NCBI GenBank assembly: GCA_023402505.1
Contig: JAEYGD010000472.1
Location: forward strand, 1 to 5,423
Length of the DNA: 5,423 nucleotides
Source of the DNA: Actinomycetes bacterium
GTDB taxonomy: Bacteria > Actinomycetota > Actinomycetes > Mycobacteriales > Micromonosporaceae
Reading direction: 5' to 3'
The translations under genes and the position numbers were made by a program. Shown piece after piece: positions 1-4,646 of the stretch (the stretch's first letter is position 1; each line of letters opens with the position of its first letter). The notes below the pieces were generated by a model. The model saw only the letters and a list, made by a program, of their open reading frames with translations. It searched no databases and was not told the origin of the DNA.

Positions 1-92
1 AATTGCCATACGTCCCTCATGACGGCTCTGGGCTCGCACCGGCCGGGGGCAGTGTGTTCAGCCGGGGGCTTCGTCGATGCGAGGAGGGGGCT
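1..92 (+). other. Upstream region of the bldC-like gene, left edge of window
   Basis: These 92 bases lie ahead of the chosen GTG start of the bldC-like gene. Apart from the ribosome binding site listed separately, I see no confident promoter: TACGTC near positions 9-14 is the only hexamer resembling an actinobacterial -10 box, and its -35 would fall outside the window. The reading frame stays open leftwards to an ATG-like start, but that extension matches nothing in the BldC family and is rich in Gly and Pro, so I treat it as untranslated leader. Confidence 0.4.
81..87 (+). promoter_or_regulatory. Ribosome binding site of the bldC-like gene
   Basis: GAGGAGG sits five bases ahead of GTG at 93. 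This strong Shine-Dalgarno sequence decides the start codon over the in-frame upstream candidates. Confidence 0.8.
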
Positions 93-359
93 GTGGACAC
101 TGGAGATCGCCTGCTGACACCGGGTGAGGTCGCCGCGCTGTTTCGGGTTGATCCCAAGACTGTGACGAGGTGGGCGGCGGCCGGCCGGATAGGCAGCATC
201 CGTACTCCAGGCGGGCATCGCCGGTTCCGGGAATCCGAGGTGCGAGCTCTGCTCGAAGGGGAGGGCATGCTGGACGAGGCGGAGGACATGGGTAAGCCGC
301 GCAACTCCGGCCCCACCGCCTCGACCGGGCCCGGTCCGGCGAACGCCGGCATGTACTGA
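93..359 (+). CDS. bldC: BldC-like MerR-family DNA-binding protein
   Basis: This small transcription factor of 88 residues has a single MerR-type winged helix-turn-helix and no effector domain. Residues about 9-29 (LTPGEVAALFRVDPKTVTRW) form the helix-turn-helix, residues about 34-45 (SIRTPGGHRRF) the wing, and about 46-55 the closing helix. The core is nearly the same as Streptomyces BldC, which is about 68 residues long and binds direct repeats head-to-tail as cooperative multimers to time development and secondary metabolism. The protein here has a longer C-terminal tail: an acidic stretch at 55-65, then about 20 Gly/Pro/Ser/Thr/Ala-rich residues that look disordered. The GTG start is chosen for its GAGGAGG site and because it leaves the usual short N-terminus. 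The gene converges on ubiX with a 53-bp gap. Orthology to developmental bldC is likely but not proven, since actinomycetes carry several related short paralogues. Confidence 0.88.
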   Translation: MDTGDRLLTPGEVAALFRVDPKTVTRWAAAGRIGSIRTPGGHRRFRESEVRALLEGEGMLDEAEDMGKPRNSGPTASTGPGPANAGMY

Positions 360-380
360 GGTGGTGTGACGGCGCGCGAG

Positions 381-409
381 GGCCGCCGGCGTCAGGCCGG
401 AGGACGGCC
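381..409. terminator. GC-rich hairpin between convergent bldC and ubiX
   Basis: An outer stem pairs GGCCG (381-385) with CGGCC (405-409). It is stacked on an inner stem of CCGGC (386-390) with GCCGG (396-400), closing a five-base loop; the bases at 401-404 bulge. This gives ten GC pairs in the only gap between two convergent genes, so it could end transcription from both sides. No U-tract follows, as is common in high-GC actinobacteria, so termination is inferred from position and stem strength alone. Confidence 0.5.
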
Positions 410-412
410 GGT

Positions 413-1042
413 TCAGTCGCGCGCCGCACCCAGCTCGCCCGCCCAGCGGCGGAAGAGCGAGTGCGGTACGCCCAGGGCGTCCAGCGCCTTGCCGGCGACG
501 AAGTCGACCAGTTGGGCGGCGGACGCCGCCGCTCCCGCTCCGTAGAAGCCGGGGCTCGCCGGTAGCACCACCGCTCCGGCGTCGTGCAGCGCGATCAGGT
601 GCTCCAGGTGGCTGCGGGTCACCGGAGTCTCGCGGGGCACGATGACCACCGGCCGGCGCTCCTTCAGGTTGACCTCGGCCGCCCGTTGCAGCAGATCCTT
701 GGAGAGTCCGATGGCGATTCCGGCGCAGGCCGCCGTGCTCGCCGGGACCACCACCATGCCGCGTACCCGGTAGGAGCCGCTGCTCGGGCCGGCGGCGAGG
801 TCGCCCGCGGCCCAGTGGCGGACGTCGGCCCCGGCGAGGTCCCGCCCCAGCCAGGCGGCGAGATCCTCGGCCCAGTGCCCGTCCCGGAACGGCCGGCCCG
901 TCTCGTCGAGAATCGTCAACCGGGCAGCCCGGGACACGATCAGGTCGACCGGTTCCCCGGCGTCGAGCAGCGCCCGCAGGACGGCCGCCGCGTACGGCGT
1001 GCCGGAAGCACCGGAGACGCCGACCACCCACGGTTCGCGCAT
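413..1042 (-). CDS. ubiX: UbiX/MqnM flavin prenyltransferase
   Basis: The protein has 209 residues, the normal length for UbiX. UbiX joins a dimethylallyl group from dimethylallyl phosphate to reduced FMN, giving the prenylated FMN cofactor that UbiD-type decarboxylases need. Visible signatures are the flavin phosphate loop VGVSGASGTPY (7-17), IVSRAARLTI (35-44), the PASTAACAGIAIGLS segment (100-114), RAAEVNLKERRPVVIVPRETP (from 120), and a C-terminal DFVAGKALDALG helix. The expected partner MqnL (UbiD family) is encoded nearby on the same strand, so this is the MqnM-equivalent of the futalosine menaquinone pathway. The ATG at 1042 puts the GASG loop at the usual distance from the N-terminus. 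The nearest GGAGG leaves only one base before ATG; AGG at 1051-1053 gives a more normal 8-base spacing. The frame stays open to 1555, but that part is antisense to the terpene synthase and unlike UbiX. The gene is separated from mqnP by an opposite-strand gene and must have its own promoter. Confidence 0.95.
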   Translation of the reverse strand: MREPWVVGVSGASGTPYAAAVLRALLDAGEPVDLIVSRAARLTILDETGRPFRDGHWAEDLAAWLGRDLAGADVRHWAAGDLAAGPSSGSYRVRGMVVVPASTAACAGIAIGLSKDLLQRAAEVNLKERRPVVIVPRETPVTRSHLEHLIALHDAGAVVLPASPGFYGAGAAASAAQLVDFVAGKALDALGVPHSLFRRWAGELGAARD

Positions 1043-1090
1043 GCCTCCAGCCTGCCTGGTCGCCCATACCCACCGACGACCACCCCCGAT

Positions 1091-1135
1091 TTGTCCCGGC
1101 CAGGGATGCTTTGTCGACTCCTCGGCCTCCTTGTC
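1091..1135. repeat. Three TTGTC direct repeats spaced exactly 20 bp apart
   Basis: TTGTC begins at 1091, 1111 and 1131, as TTTGTCC, TTTGTCG and CTTGTCC when one flanking base on each side is included. The 20-bp step is close to two helical turns, placing the copies on one face of the DNA. A degenerate continuation, TCCCGGC, occurs at 1094-1100 and again at 1154-1160, 60 bp apart and in the same phase. This is the layout of a head-to-tail operator. It is short enough that chance cannot be excluded. Confidence 0.4.
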
Positions 1136-1138
1136 CGC

Positions 1139-1159
1139 CCGGGAGCACGGGCTTCCCGG
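1139..1159. repeat. Inverted repeat CCGGGA-N9-TCCCGG
   Basis: Perfect six-base arms (1139-1144 and 1154-1159) flank a nine-base spacer in the terpene synthase leader, about 60 bp ahead of its start. It could be an operator for a dimeric regulator or a hairpin in the terpene synthase mRNA. In such GC-rich DNA short inverted repeats also arise by chance. Confidence 0.3.
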
Positions 1160-1208
1160 CGACCTGACATGCTCTTCGCGCAAGTCGCGGCACGAGCGGA
1201 TGGTGGGC

Positions 1209-1214
1209 AGGAGG
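1209..1214 (+). promoter_or_regulatory. Ribosome binding site of the terpene synthase
   Basis: AGGAGG with a five-base spacer to GTG at 1220. It decides this start over the in-frame ATG at 1169, which has no Shine-Dalgarno sequence. Confidence 0.8.
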
Positions 1215-1219
1215 AATCG

Positions 1220-2188
1220 GTGACGACCGGCGAGGTCCTCTGGTCGCTGCGGGCGGAGTGCCCGATCCCGTCCCGCCTCTCGCCGTACGCCGACGCGGTG
1301 CAACGCTGGCTCGTCGACGACCTGCTGCCCGGCCTCGACCTCCCGCTCGACACCGCGGCCCGCCGACGGCTGGCCGCGGCCGGCGTCGCCCGCTACGCCG
1401 GCCGGCTCTACCCCGGCGCCACCGAGGCCGACCTCCGGGTGCTCACCGCGCTCTTCACCTGGTTCTTCCTGGTCGACGACGCCTGCGACGGCCCGGCCCG
1501 GCTCGCCCCGGACCAGATCCGGGCGCTGCGCACCGGCGCGCTGACGGTGCTGCACGGCGGGGCCCGCTTCCGGTCACCGGGACTCGACGGCGCGCTGCGC
1601 CGGCTGCTGGTGCGGGCGTGGCGGGAGCCGCGCCGCCGGATGCCGGCGCGGTGGCGGGCACGGATCGCCGAGGAGGTCGCCCACCATCTCGACGGCACCT
1701 GGCGCGAGGCGGTCGGGAAAGCCGCCGGCCACCGCCCGGGCGTGGCCGAGTACGTCGAGCTGCGCCGGGCCACCTCCGCGGCGTACGTCTCGTATCCGCT
1801 GGTCGAGTTCGTGACCGGACGCCCGCTGCCGGACCCGGTCTACCACCATCCGCTGCTGCGCCGTCTCGCCGACACCGGAAACGACCTGCTGTCCTGGTTC
1901 AACGACCTGGCCTCCCTGGAGCGGGAGGAGCCCACCGCCGTCGGGCACAACCTGGTGCTGGCCATCGCAGCCGAGCAGCGCGTTCCGGTGACCGAGGCGG
2001 TACGGCTGGCGGCCGACCGCTGGCGGGAGTCGATGCATCGCTTCGTCGAGCTGCGCGCGTCGGTACCGTCGTTCGGGCCGGCGCTGGACGCGGCCGTCAC
2101 CGACCATCTCGACGTGGTGGCCAACGCGGTCCGCGGCACGATCGAGTGGACCCTCGAGAGCACCCGCTACGCCAGCGTCGCGTCCTGA
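1220..2188 (+). CDS. Class I terpene synthase (bacterial type), product unknown
   Basis: The protein has 322 residues, a normal size for a single-domain bacterial terpene synthase, which ionises and cyclises a linear prenyl diphosphate in the cytosol using Mg2+. The N-terminus has the usual PSRLSPYAD start (17-25). The first metal site is DDACD (86-90), preceded by the aromatic stretch FTWFFLV. An arginine at 182 in LRRATS lies 96 residues after the first aspartate, the same distance as the diphosphate-sensor arginine of selinadiene synthase; T185 and S186 then occupy its linker and effector positions. The second metal site is NDLLSWFND (221-229), an NSE/DTE motif whose last residue is Asp, as in 2-methylisoborneol synthases. 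The RY pair (316-317) near the C-terminus is also present. All catalytic elements are intact, so an active enzyme is likely, but substrate (C10, C15 or C20) and product cannot be told from sequence. No P450, prenyl diphosphate synthase or other tailoring gene is visible. It lies head-to-head with ubiX and ends 2 bp from the mqnP stop, on the strand opposite to the menaquinone genes. Confidence 0.93.
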   Translation: MTTGEVLWSLRAECPIPSRLSPYADAVQRWLVDDLLPGLDLPLDTAARRRLAAAGVARYAGRLYPGATEADLRVLTALFTWFFLVDDACDGPARLAPDQIRALRTGALTVLHGGARFRSPGLDGALRRLLVRAWREPRRRMPARWRARIAEEVAHHLDGTWREAVGKAAGHRPGVAEYVELRRATSAAYVSYPLVEFVTGRPLPDPVYHHPLLRRLADTGNDLLSWFNDLASLEREEPTAVGHNLVLAIAAEQRVPVTEAVRLAADRWRESMHRFVELRASVPSFGPALDAAVTDHLDVVANAVRGTIEWTLESTRYASVAS

Positions 2189-2195
2189 CGTCAGG
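2184..2195. terminator. Palindrome covering both convergent stop codons
   Basis: CCTGACGTCAGG is a perfect 12-bp palindrome. It contains the TGA of the terpene synthase (2186-2188) and the reverse-strand TGA of mqnP (2191-2193). One G-T wobble and one G-C pair extend it to 2182-2197, so either transcript could form a six-pair hairpin with an ACGU loop. It is the only candidate for a terminator in the 2-bp gap, but it is weak and has no U-tract; it may equally be a protein-binding palindrome or chance. Confidence 0.35.
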
Positions 2196-3102
2196 GCCGC
2201 AGGCCGAGCCGCACCACCAGGTCGAGGAGCGCGAAGACGAACAGCGCGATGCCCACGAAGCCGTTGGCCGTGAAGAACGCCCGGTTGACCCGGCTCAGGT
2301 CGGTCGGGCTGACCACGACGTGCTGGTAGGCGAAGGCGACCGCGGTCAGCGCCAGCCCGATCCACCACAGCCACCCGAGACCGAGCAGCGCGCCGAACCA
2401 CACGAACAACCCGAAGGTCACCACGTGCGCCACCGTCGAGGCGTGCAGCGCGAAGCGCAGCCCGTACCGGGCCGGGACGCTGTGCACGCCGATCTCCCGG
2501 TCCACCTCGGCGTCCTGGCAGGCGTAGATCAGGTCGAAACCGCCGATCCACAGCCCCACCGCCGCGCCGAGCAGCCAGGCCGGCCACGAGCCGGCGAAGG
2601 TGCCGGTGACCGCCAGCCAGGCCCCGACCGGGCCGACCGCCTGCGCCACCGCCAGGATCGCGTGCGGCCAGTTGGTGAACCGCTTGCCGTACGGGTAGAC
2701 GACGAGCGGCACCACCGCGAGCGGCGCCAGCACCAGGCAGAGCGGGTTAAGCAGCGCGGCGGCGGCCAGGAACACCGCCAGCGCGACGGCCGCGCCGGTC
2801 CAGGCCGTGCGGACGCTCACCGCTCCGGTGACCAGTTCCCGGTTGGCGGTACGCGGGTTCCGCGCGTCGATCCGCCGGTCCAGGATCCGGTTGGCGGCCA
2901 TGGCGAACGTCCGCGCCCCGACCATCGCGACGGTGATCAGCAGCAGGTCGAGCCAGCGGATCCGCCCGCCGTTCACCTGCATGGCGGCCAGCGCCGACAG
3001 GTACGCGAACGGCAGCGCGAACACCGAGTGCTCGATCGCCACCAGCTTCAGGAACGACTTCACCCGGCCCGGCCGCTCGACCGGCGCGTCGACGACGGCC
3101 AT
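2191..3102 (-). CDS. mqnP: MqnP-type UbiA-family polyprenyltransferase
   Basis: This integral membrane protein of 303 residues belongs to the UbiA superfamily. In the futalosine pathway MqnP transfers a long polyprenyl chain onto the dihydroxynaphthoate ring, making the lipid-soluble menaquinone precursor. The two aspartate motifs that bind the Mg-diphosphate are clear: NRILDRRIDARNPRT (N71, D75, D79) and DLIYACQDAEVD (D190, Y193, D197, D201). YPYGKRFT (136-143) is the conserved segment between them. Hydrophobic stretches give about eight or nine membrane helices. The closest match in style is the 4-hydroxybenzoate polyprenyltransferase-like group rather than MenA, which fits the neighbouring mqnL and ubiX. 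The ATG shares one base with the mqnL stop (TGATG), so translation is probably coupled. Downstream, its stop faces the stop of the terpene synthase across 2 bp. Confidence 0.92.
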   Translation of the reverse strand: MAVVDAPVERPGRVKSFLKLVAIEHSVFALPFAYLSALAAMQVNGGRIRWLDLLLITVAMVGARTFAMAANRILDRRIDARNPRTANRELVTGAVSVRTAWTGAAVALAVFLAAAALLNPLCLVLAPLAVVPLVVYPYGKRFTNWPHAILAVAQAVGPVGAWLAVTGTFAGSWPAWLLGAAVGLWIGGFDLIYACQDAEVDREIGVHSVPARYGLRFALHASTVAHVVTFGLFVWFGALLGLGWLWWIGLALTAVAFAYQHVVVSPTDLSRVNRAFFTANGFVGIALFVFALLDLVVRLGLRP

Positions 3103-4562
3103 CAGATGCCGTACTCCTTCCAGCGCTTGTCGACCAGCGAGACGACCTCCGGCGACATGCTCATCTCCTCCGGCCAGCCCCGGGTGTAGCCCTCCTCGGG
3201 AAGCTTGCGGGTGGCGTCGACGCCGGCCTTGCCGCCCCAGAACTGCTGGTAGGAGGCGTGGTCCAGGTGGTCCACCGGGCCCTCGGTGAGCAGCAGGTCG
3301 CGCGAGTAGTCGACGTTGCCGAAGGCGCGGAAGGCCACCTCGTTGTAGTCGTGCACGTCGCAGTCCTCGTCGACGATCACGATCAGCTTGGTCAGCGACA
3401 TCATGTGCGCGCCCCAGATCGCGTTCATCACCTTCTGGGCGTGCTTCGGGTAGCGCTTGCGGATCGACACGATCGCGCAGTTGTGGAAGACACCGGCCGC
3501 CGGCAGGTTGTAGTCGACGATGTCCGGGATCAGGAAACGCAGCAGCGGCGCGAAGATCCGCTCGGTGGCCTTGCCCAGGCCGTGGTCCTCCTGCGGCGGC
3601 TGGGACGTGACGATCGAGTGGTAGACCGGGTCACGCTGCATGGTCATGCACTCGACGTGCAGCACCGGGAACGGCTCCACCGGCGTGTAGAAGCCGGTGT
3701 GGTCGCCGAACGGGCCCTCCGGGAGCCGCTCGCCCGGCTCGAGGTAGCCCTCCAGGACGATCTGCGCGTGCGCCGGCACCTGGAGCGGGACCGTCAGGCA
3801 GTCCACCATCTCGACCCGCTCGCCGCGCAGGTAGCCGGCGAACAGGTATTCGTCGATGTCGGCGGGCAGCGGCGCGCTGGCCGAGTACGCGACCACCGGG
3901 TCGGCGCCGATGGCGACCGCGACCGGCAGCCGCTGCCCGAGCCGCTCGGCGATCGCGTGGTGTGCCGTCGAGTTCTTGTGGATCTGCCAGTGCATGCCGA
4001 GGGTGTTGTGCGAGTGCTGCTGCAACCGGTACAACCCCAGGTTGCGCTTGCCGGTCTCCGGGTGCTTGGTGTGCGTCAGGCCGAAGTTGTGGAAGATCCC
4101 GCCGTCGCCCGGCCACACCTGCAGCCCCGGCAGCCGGTTCAGGTCGACGTCGTCGCCCCGGTAGACCACCTGCTGGCAGGGGGCGGTCTTCACCTTCTTC
4201 GGAGGCGTCGACTTGAGCTGCATGACCTTGCCGAGGCCACCCATCATCCCCGAGAAGCCCTGCGGCAGCTCCGGCTTGAGCATCTCGCCGATGCGCTCGC
4301 CGATCTCGTCGAGATGCTCGACACCGAGCGCCATCGCCATCCGCTTCTCGGTGCCGAACAGGTTGATCGCGACCGGCATCTCGCCGCGGGTCGGCCGCTC
4401 GAAGAGCAGCGCCGGGCCGCCGGCCCGGACCGTCCGGGTGACGATCTCGCTGATCTCCAGCGTGGGGTCCACCGGGGCGCTGACCCGCCGCAGCTCACCC
4501 GCGCGCTCCAGGGCCGCGAGGAAGTCCTTCAGATCTGTGTACGGGAAGCCACGAGCCGCCAT
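3102..4562 (-). CDS. mqnL: MqnL, UbiD-family menaquinone biosynthesis decarboxylase
   Basis: The protein has 486 residues, typical of UbiD-family decarboxylases that use prenylated FMN and a divalent metal. In the futalosine pathway it would remove the carboxylate from the naphthoate ring. Clear UbiD signatures are VWPGDGGIFHNFGLTHTKHP (149-168), KRNLGLYRLQ (172-181) with the metal-binding Asn174 and catalytic-type Arg179, MHWQIHKN (190-197) with His191, and EGYLEPGERLPEGPFGDHTG (271-290) holding the acidic residues of the active site, including Glu282. A C-terminal WPEEMSMSPEVVSLVDKRW segment is typical of the family. The start at 4562 is preferred because MAARGFPYTDLKDFLAALE aligns with the usual N-terminus and GGGGGAG lies ten bases upstream; the in-frame GTG at 4592 adds ten basic residues without family support. 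It lies 84 bp downstream of ccsB and overlaps mqnP by one base. UbiD paralogues act on many aromatic acids; the menaquinone role rests on the mqnP and ubiX neighbours. Confidence 0.93.
   Translation of the reverse strand: MAARGFPYTDLKDFLAALERAGELRRVSAPVDPTLEISEIVTRTVRAGGPALLFERPTRGEMPVAINLFGTEKRMAMALGVEHLDEIGERIGEMLKPELPQGFSGMMGGLGKVMQLKSTPPKKVKTAPCQQVVYRGDDVDLNRLPGLQVWPGDGGIFHNFGLTHTKHPETGKRNLGLYRLQQHSHNTLGMHWQIHKNSTAHHAIAERLGQRLPVAVAIGADPVVAYSASAPLPADIDEYLFAGYLRGERVEMVDCLTVPLQVPAHAQIVLEGYLEPGERLPEGPFGDHTGFYTPVEPFPVLHVECMTMQRDPVYHSIVTSQPPQEDHGLGKATERIFAPLLRFLIPDIVDYNLPAAGVFHNCAIVSIRKRYPKHAQKVMNAIWGAHMMSLTKLIVIVDEDCDVHDYNEVAFRAFGNVDYSRDLLLTEGPVDHLDHASYQQFWGGKAGVDATRKLPEEGYTRGWPEEMSMSPEVVSLVDKRWKEYGI
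3114..3119 (-). promoter_or_regulatory. Ribosome binding site of mqnP inside mqnL
   Basis: AAGGAG on the minus strand lies in the last codons of mqnL, 11 bases ahead of the mqnP ATG. Together with the TGATG stop-start overlap it supports coupled translation of the two genes. Confidence 0.65.
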
Positions 4563-4572
4563 GCCCGCAAGT

Positions 4573-4609
4573 CTCCCCCACCGCGGTGCCACCCTGCCCA
4601 GCCGGGTGG
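4573..4609 (-). promoter_or_regulatory. mqnL leader: two adjoining inverted repeats and ribosome binding site
   Basis: Reading the minus strand, CCACCC (4609-4604) pairs perfectly with GGGTGG (4594-4589) across a nine-base loop. It is followed directly by the ten-base palindrome CACCGCGGTG (4588-4579), and this by the Shine-Dalgarno GGGGGAG (4579-4573), which overlaps the palindrome by one base. The hairpin could end part of the ccsB transcript, and the palindrome could be an operator or affect access to the ribosome binding site. The rest of the 84-bp gap holds no convincing promoter; TACCCT at 4640-4635 fits TANNNT but lacks a -35 partner. Confidence 0.4.
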
Positions 4610-4646
4610 GGTGATGGTTCTGACTCTGGTCATGAGGGTAGGCGGG

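Larger units (their letters stand above)
1043..1219. promoter_or_regulatory. Divergent control region of ubiX and the terpene synthase
   Basis: These 177 bases separate two divergently read genes and must hold both promoters unless transcription starts inside a gene. I find no convincing -10 box on either strand: TA occurs as a dinucleotide only once (1067-1068). The region does hold structure: TTGTC three times at exact 20-bp spacing, a near-palindrome at 1094-1106 (TCCCGGCCAGGGA, one mismatched pair), and an inverted repeat at 1139-1159. No small gene with a credible start lies here. The promoters may be activator-dependent or read by alternative sigma factors; this is inference. Confidence 0.6.

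Noticed and set aside
1169..1219. ATG at 1169 as start of the terpene synthase
   Set aside because: It is in frame but has no Shine-Dalgarno sequence and adds 17 residues not expected in the family. GTG at 1220 has AGGAGG at ideal spacing.
1043..1555. N-terminal extension of ubiX up to 1555
   Set aside because: The frame is open, but the added residues are antisense to the terpene synthase and have no UbiX features; UbiX proteins begin a few residues before the GASG loop, as with the ATG at 1042.
1220..2188. Terpene synthase as a polyprenyl diphosphate synthase supplying MqnP
   Set aside because: Prenyl chain synthases carry two DDxxD motifs in their own contexts; here the second site is an NSE-type motif and an RY pair closes the protein, which marks a cyclase-type class I terpene synthase.
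1574..2587. A 337-codon minus-strand frame over the terpene synthase and mqnP 3' ends
   Set aside because: Arg/Gly/Pro-rich shadow frame without recognisable domain, overlapping the 3' ends of two supported genes.
1258..3189. A 643-codon plus-strand open frame across the terpene synthase and mqnP
   Set aside because: It is a low-complexity Arg/Gly/Pro/His-rich translation typical of out-of-frame reading in GC-rich DNA. It overlaps two genes with clear family motifs in other frames and has no Shine-Dalgarno sequence.
4563..4592. GTG at 4592 as start of mqnL
   Set aside because: It adds ten residues absent from UbiD-family N-termini and would place the leader hairpin in coding sequence; ATG at 4562 has a usable ribosome binding site.
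4635..4640. TACCCT as -10 box for mqnL on the minus strand
   Set aside because: It fits TANNNT, but no -35-like hexamer lies 16-19 bases upstream, and matches this loose are expected by chance.
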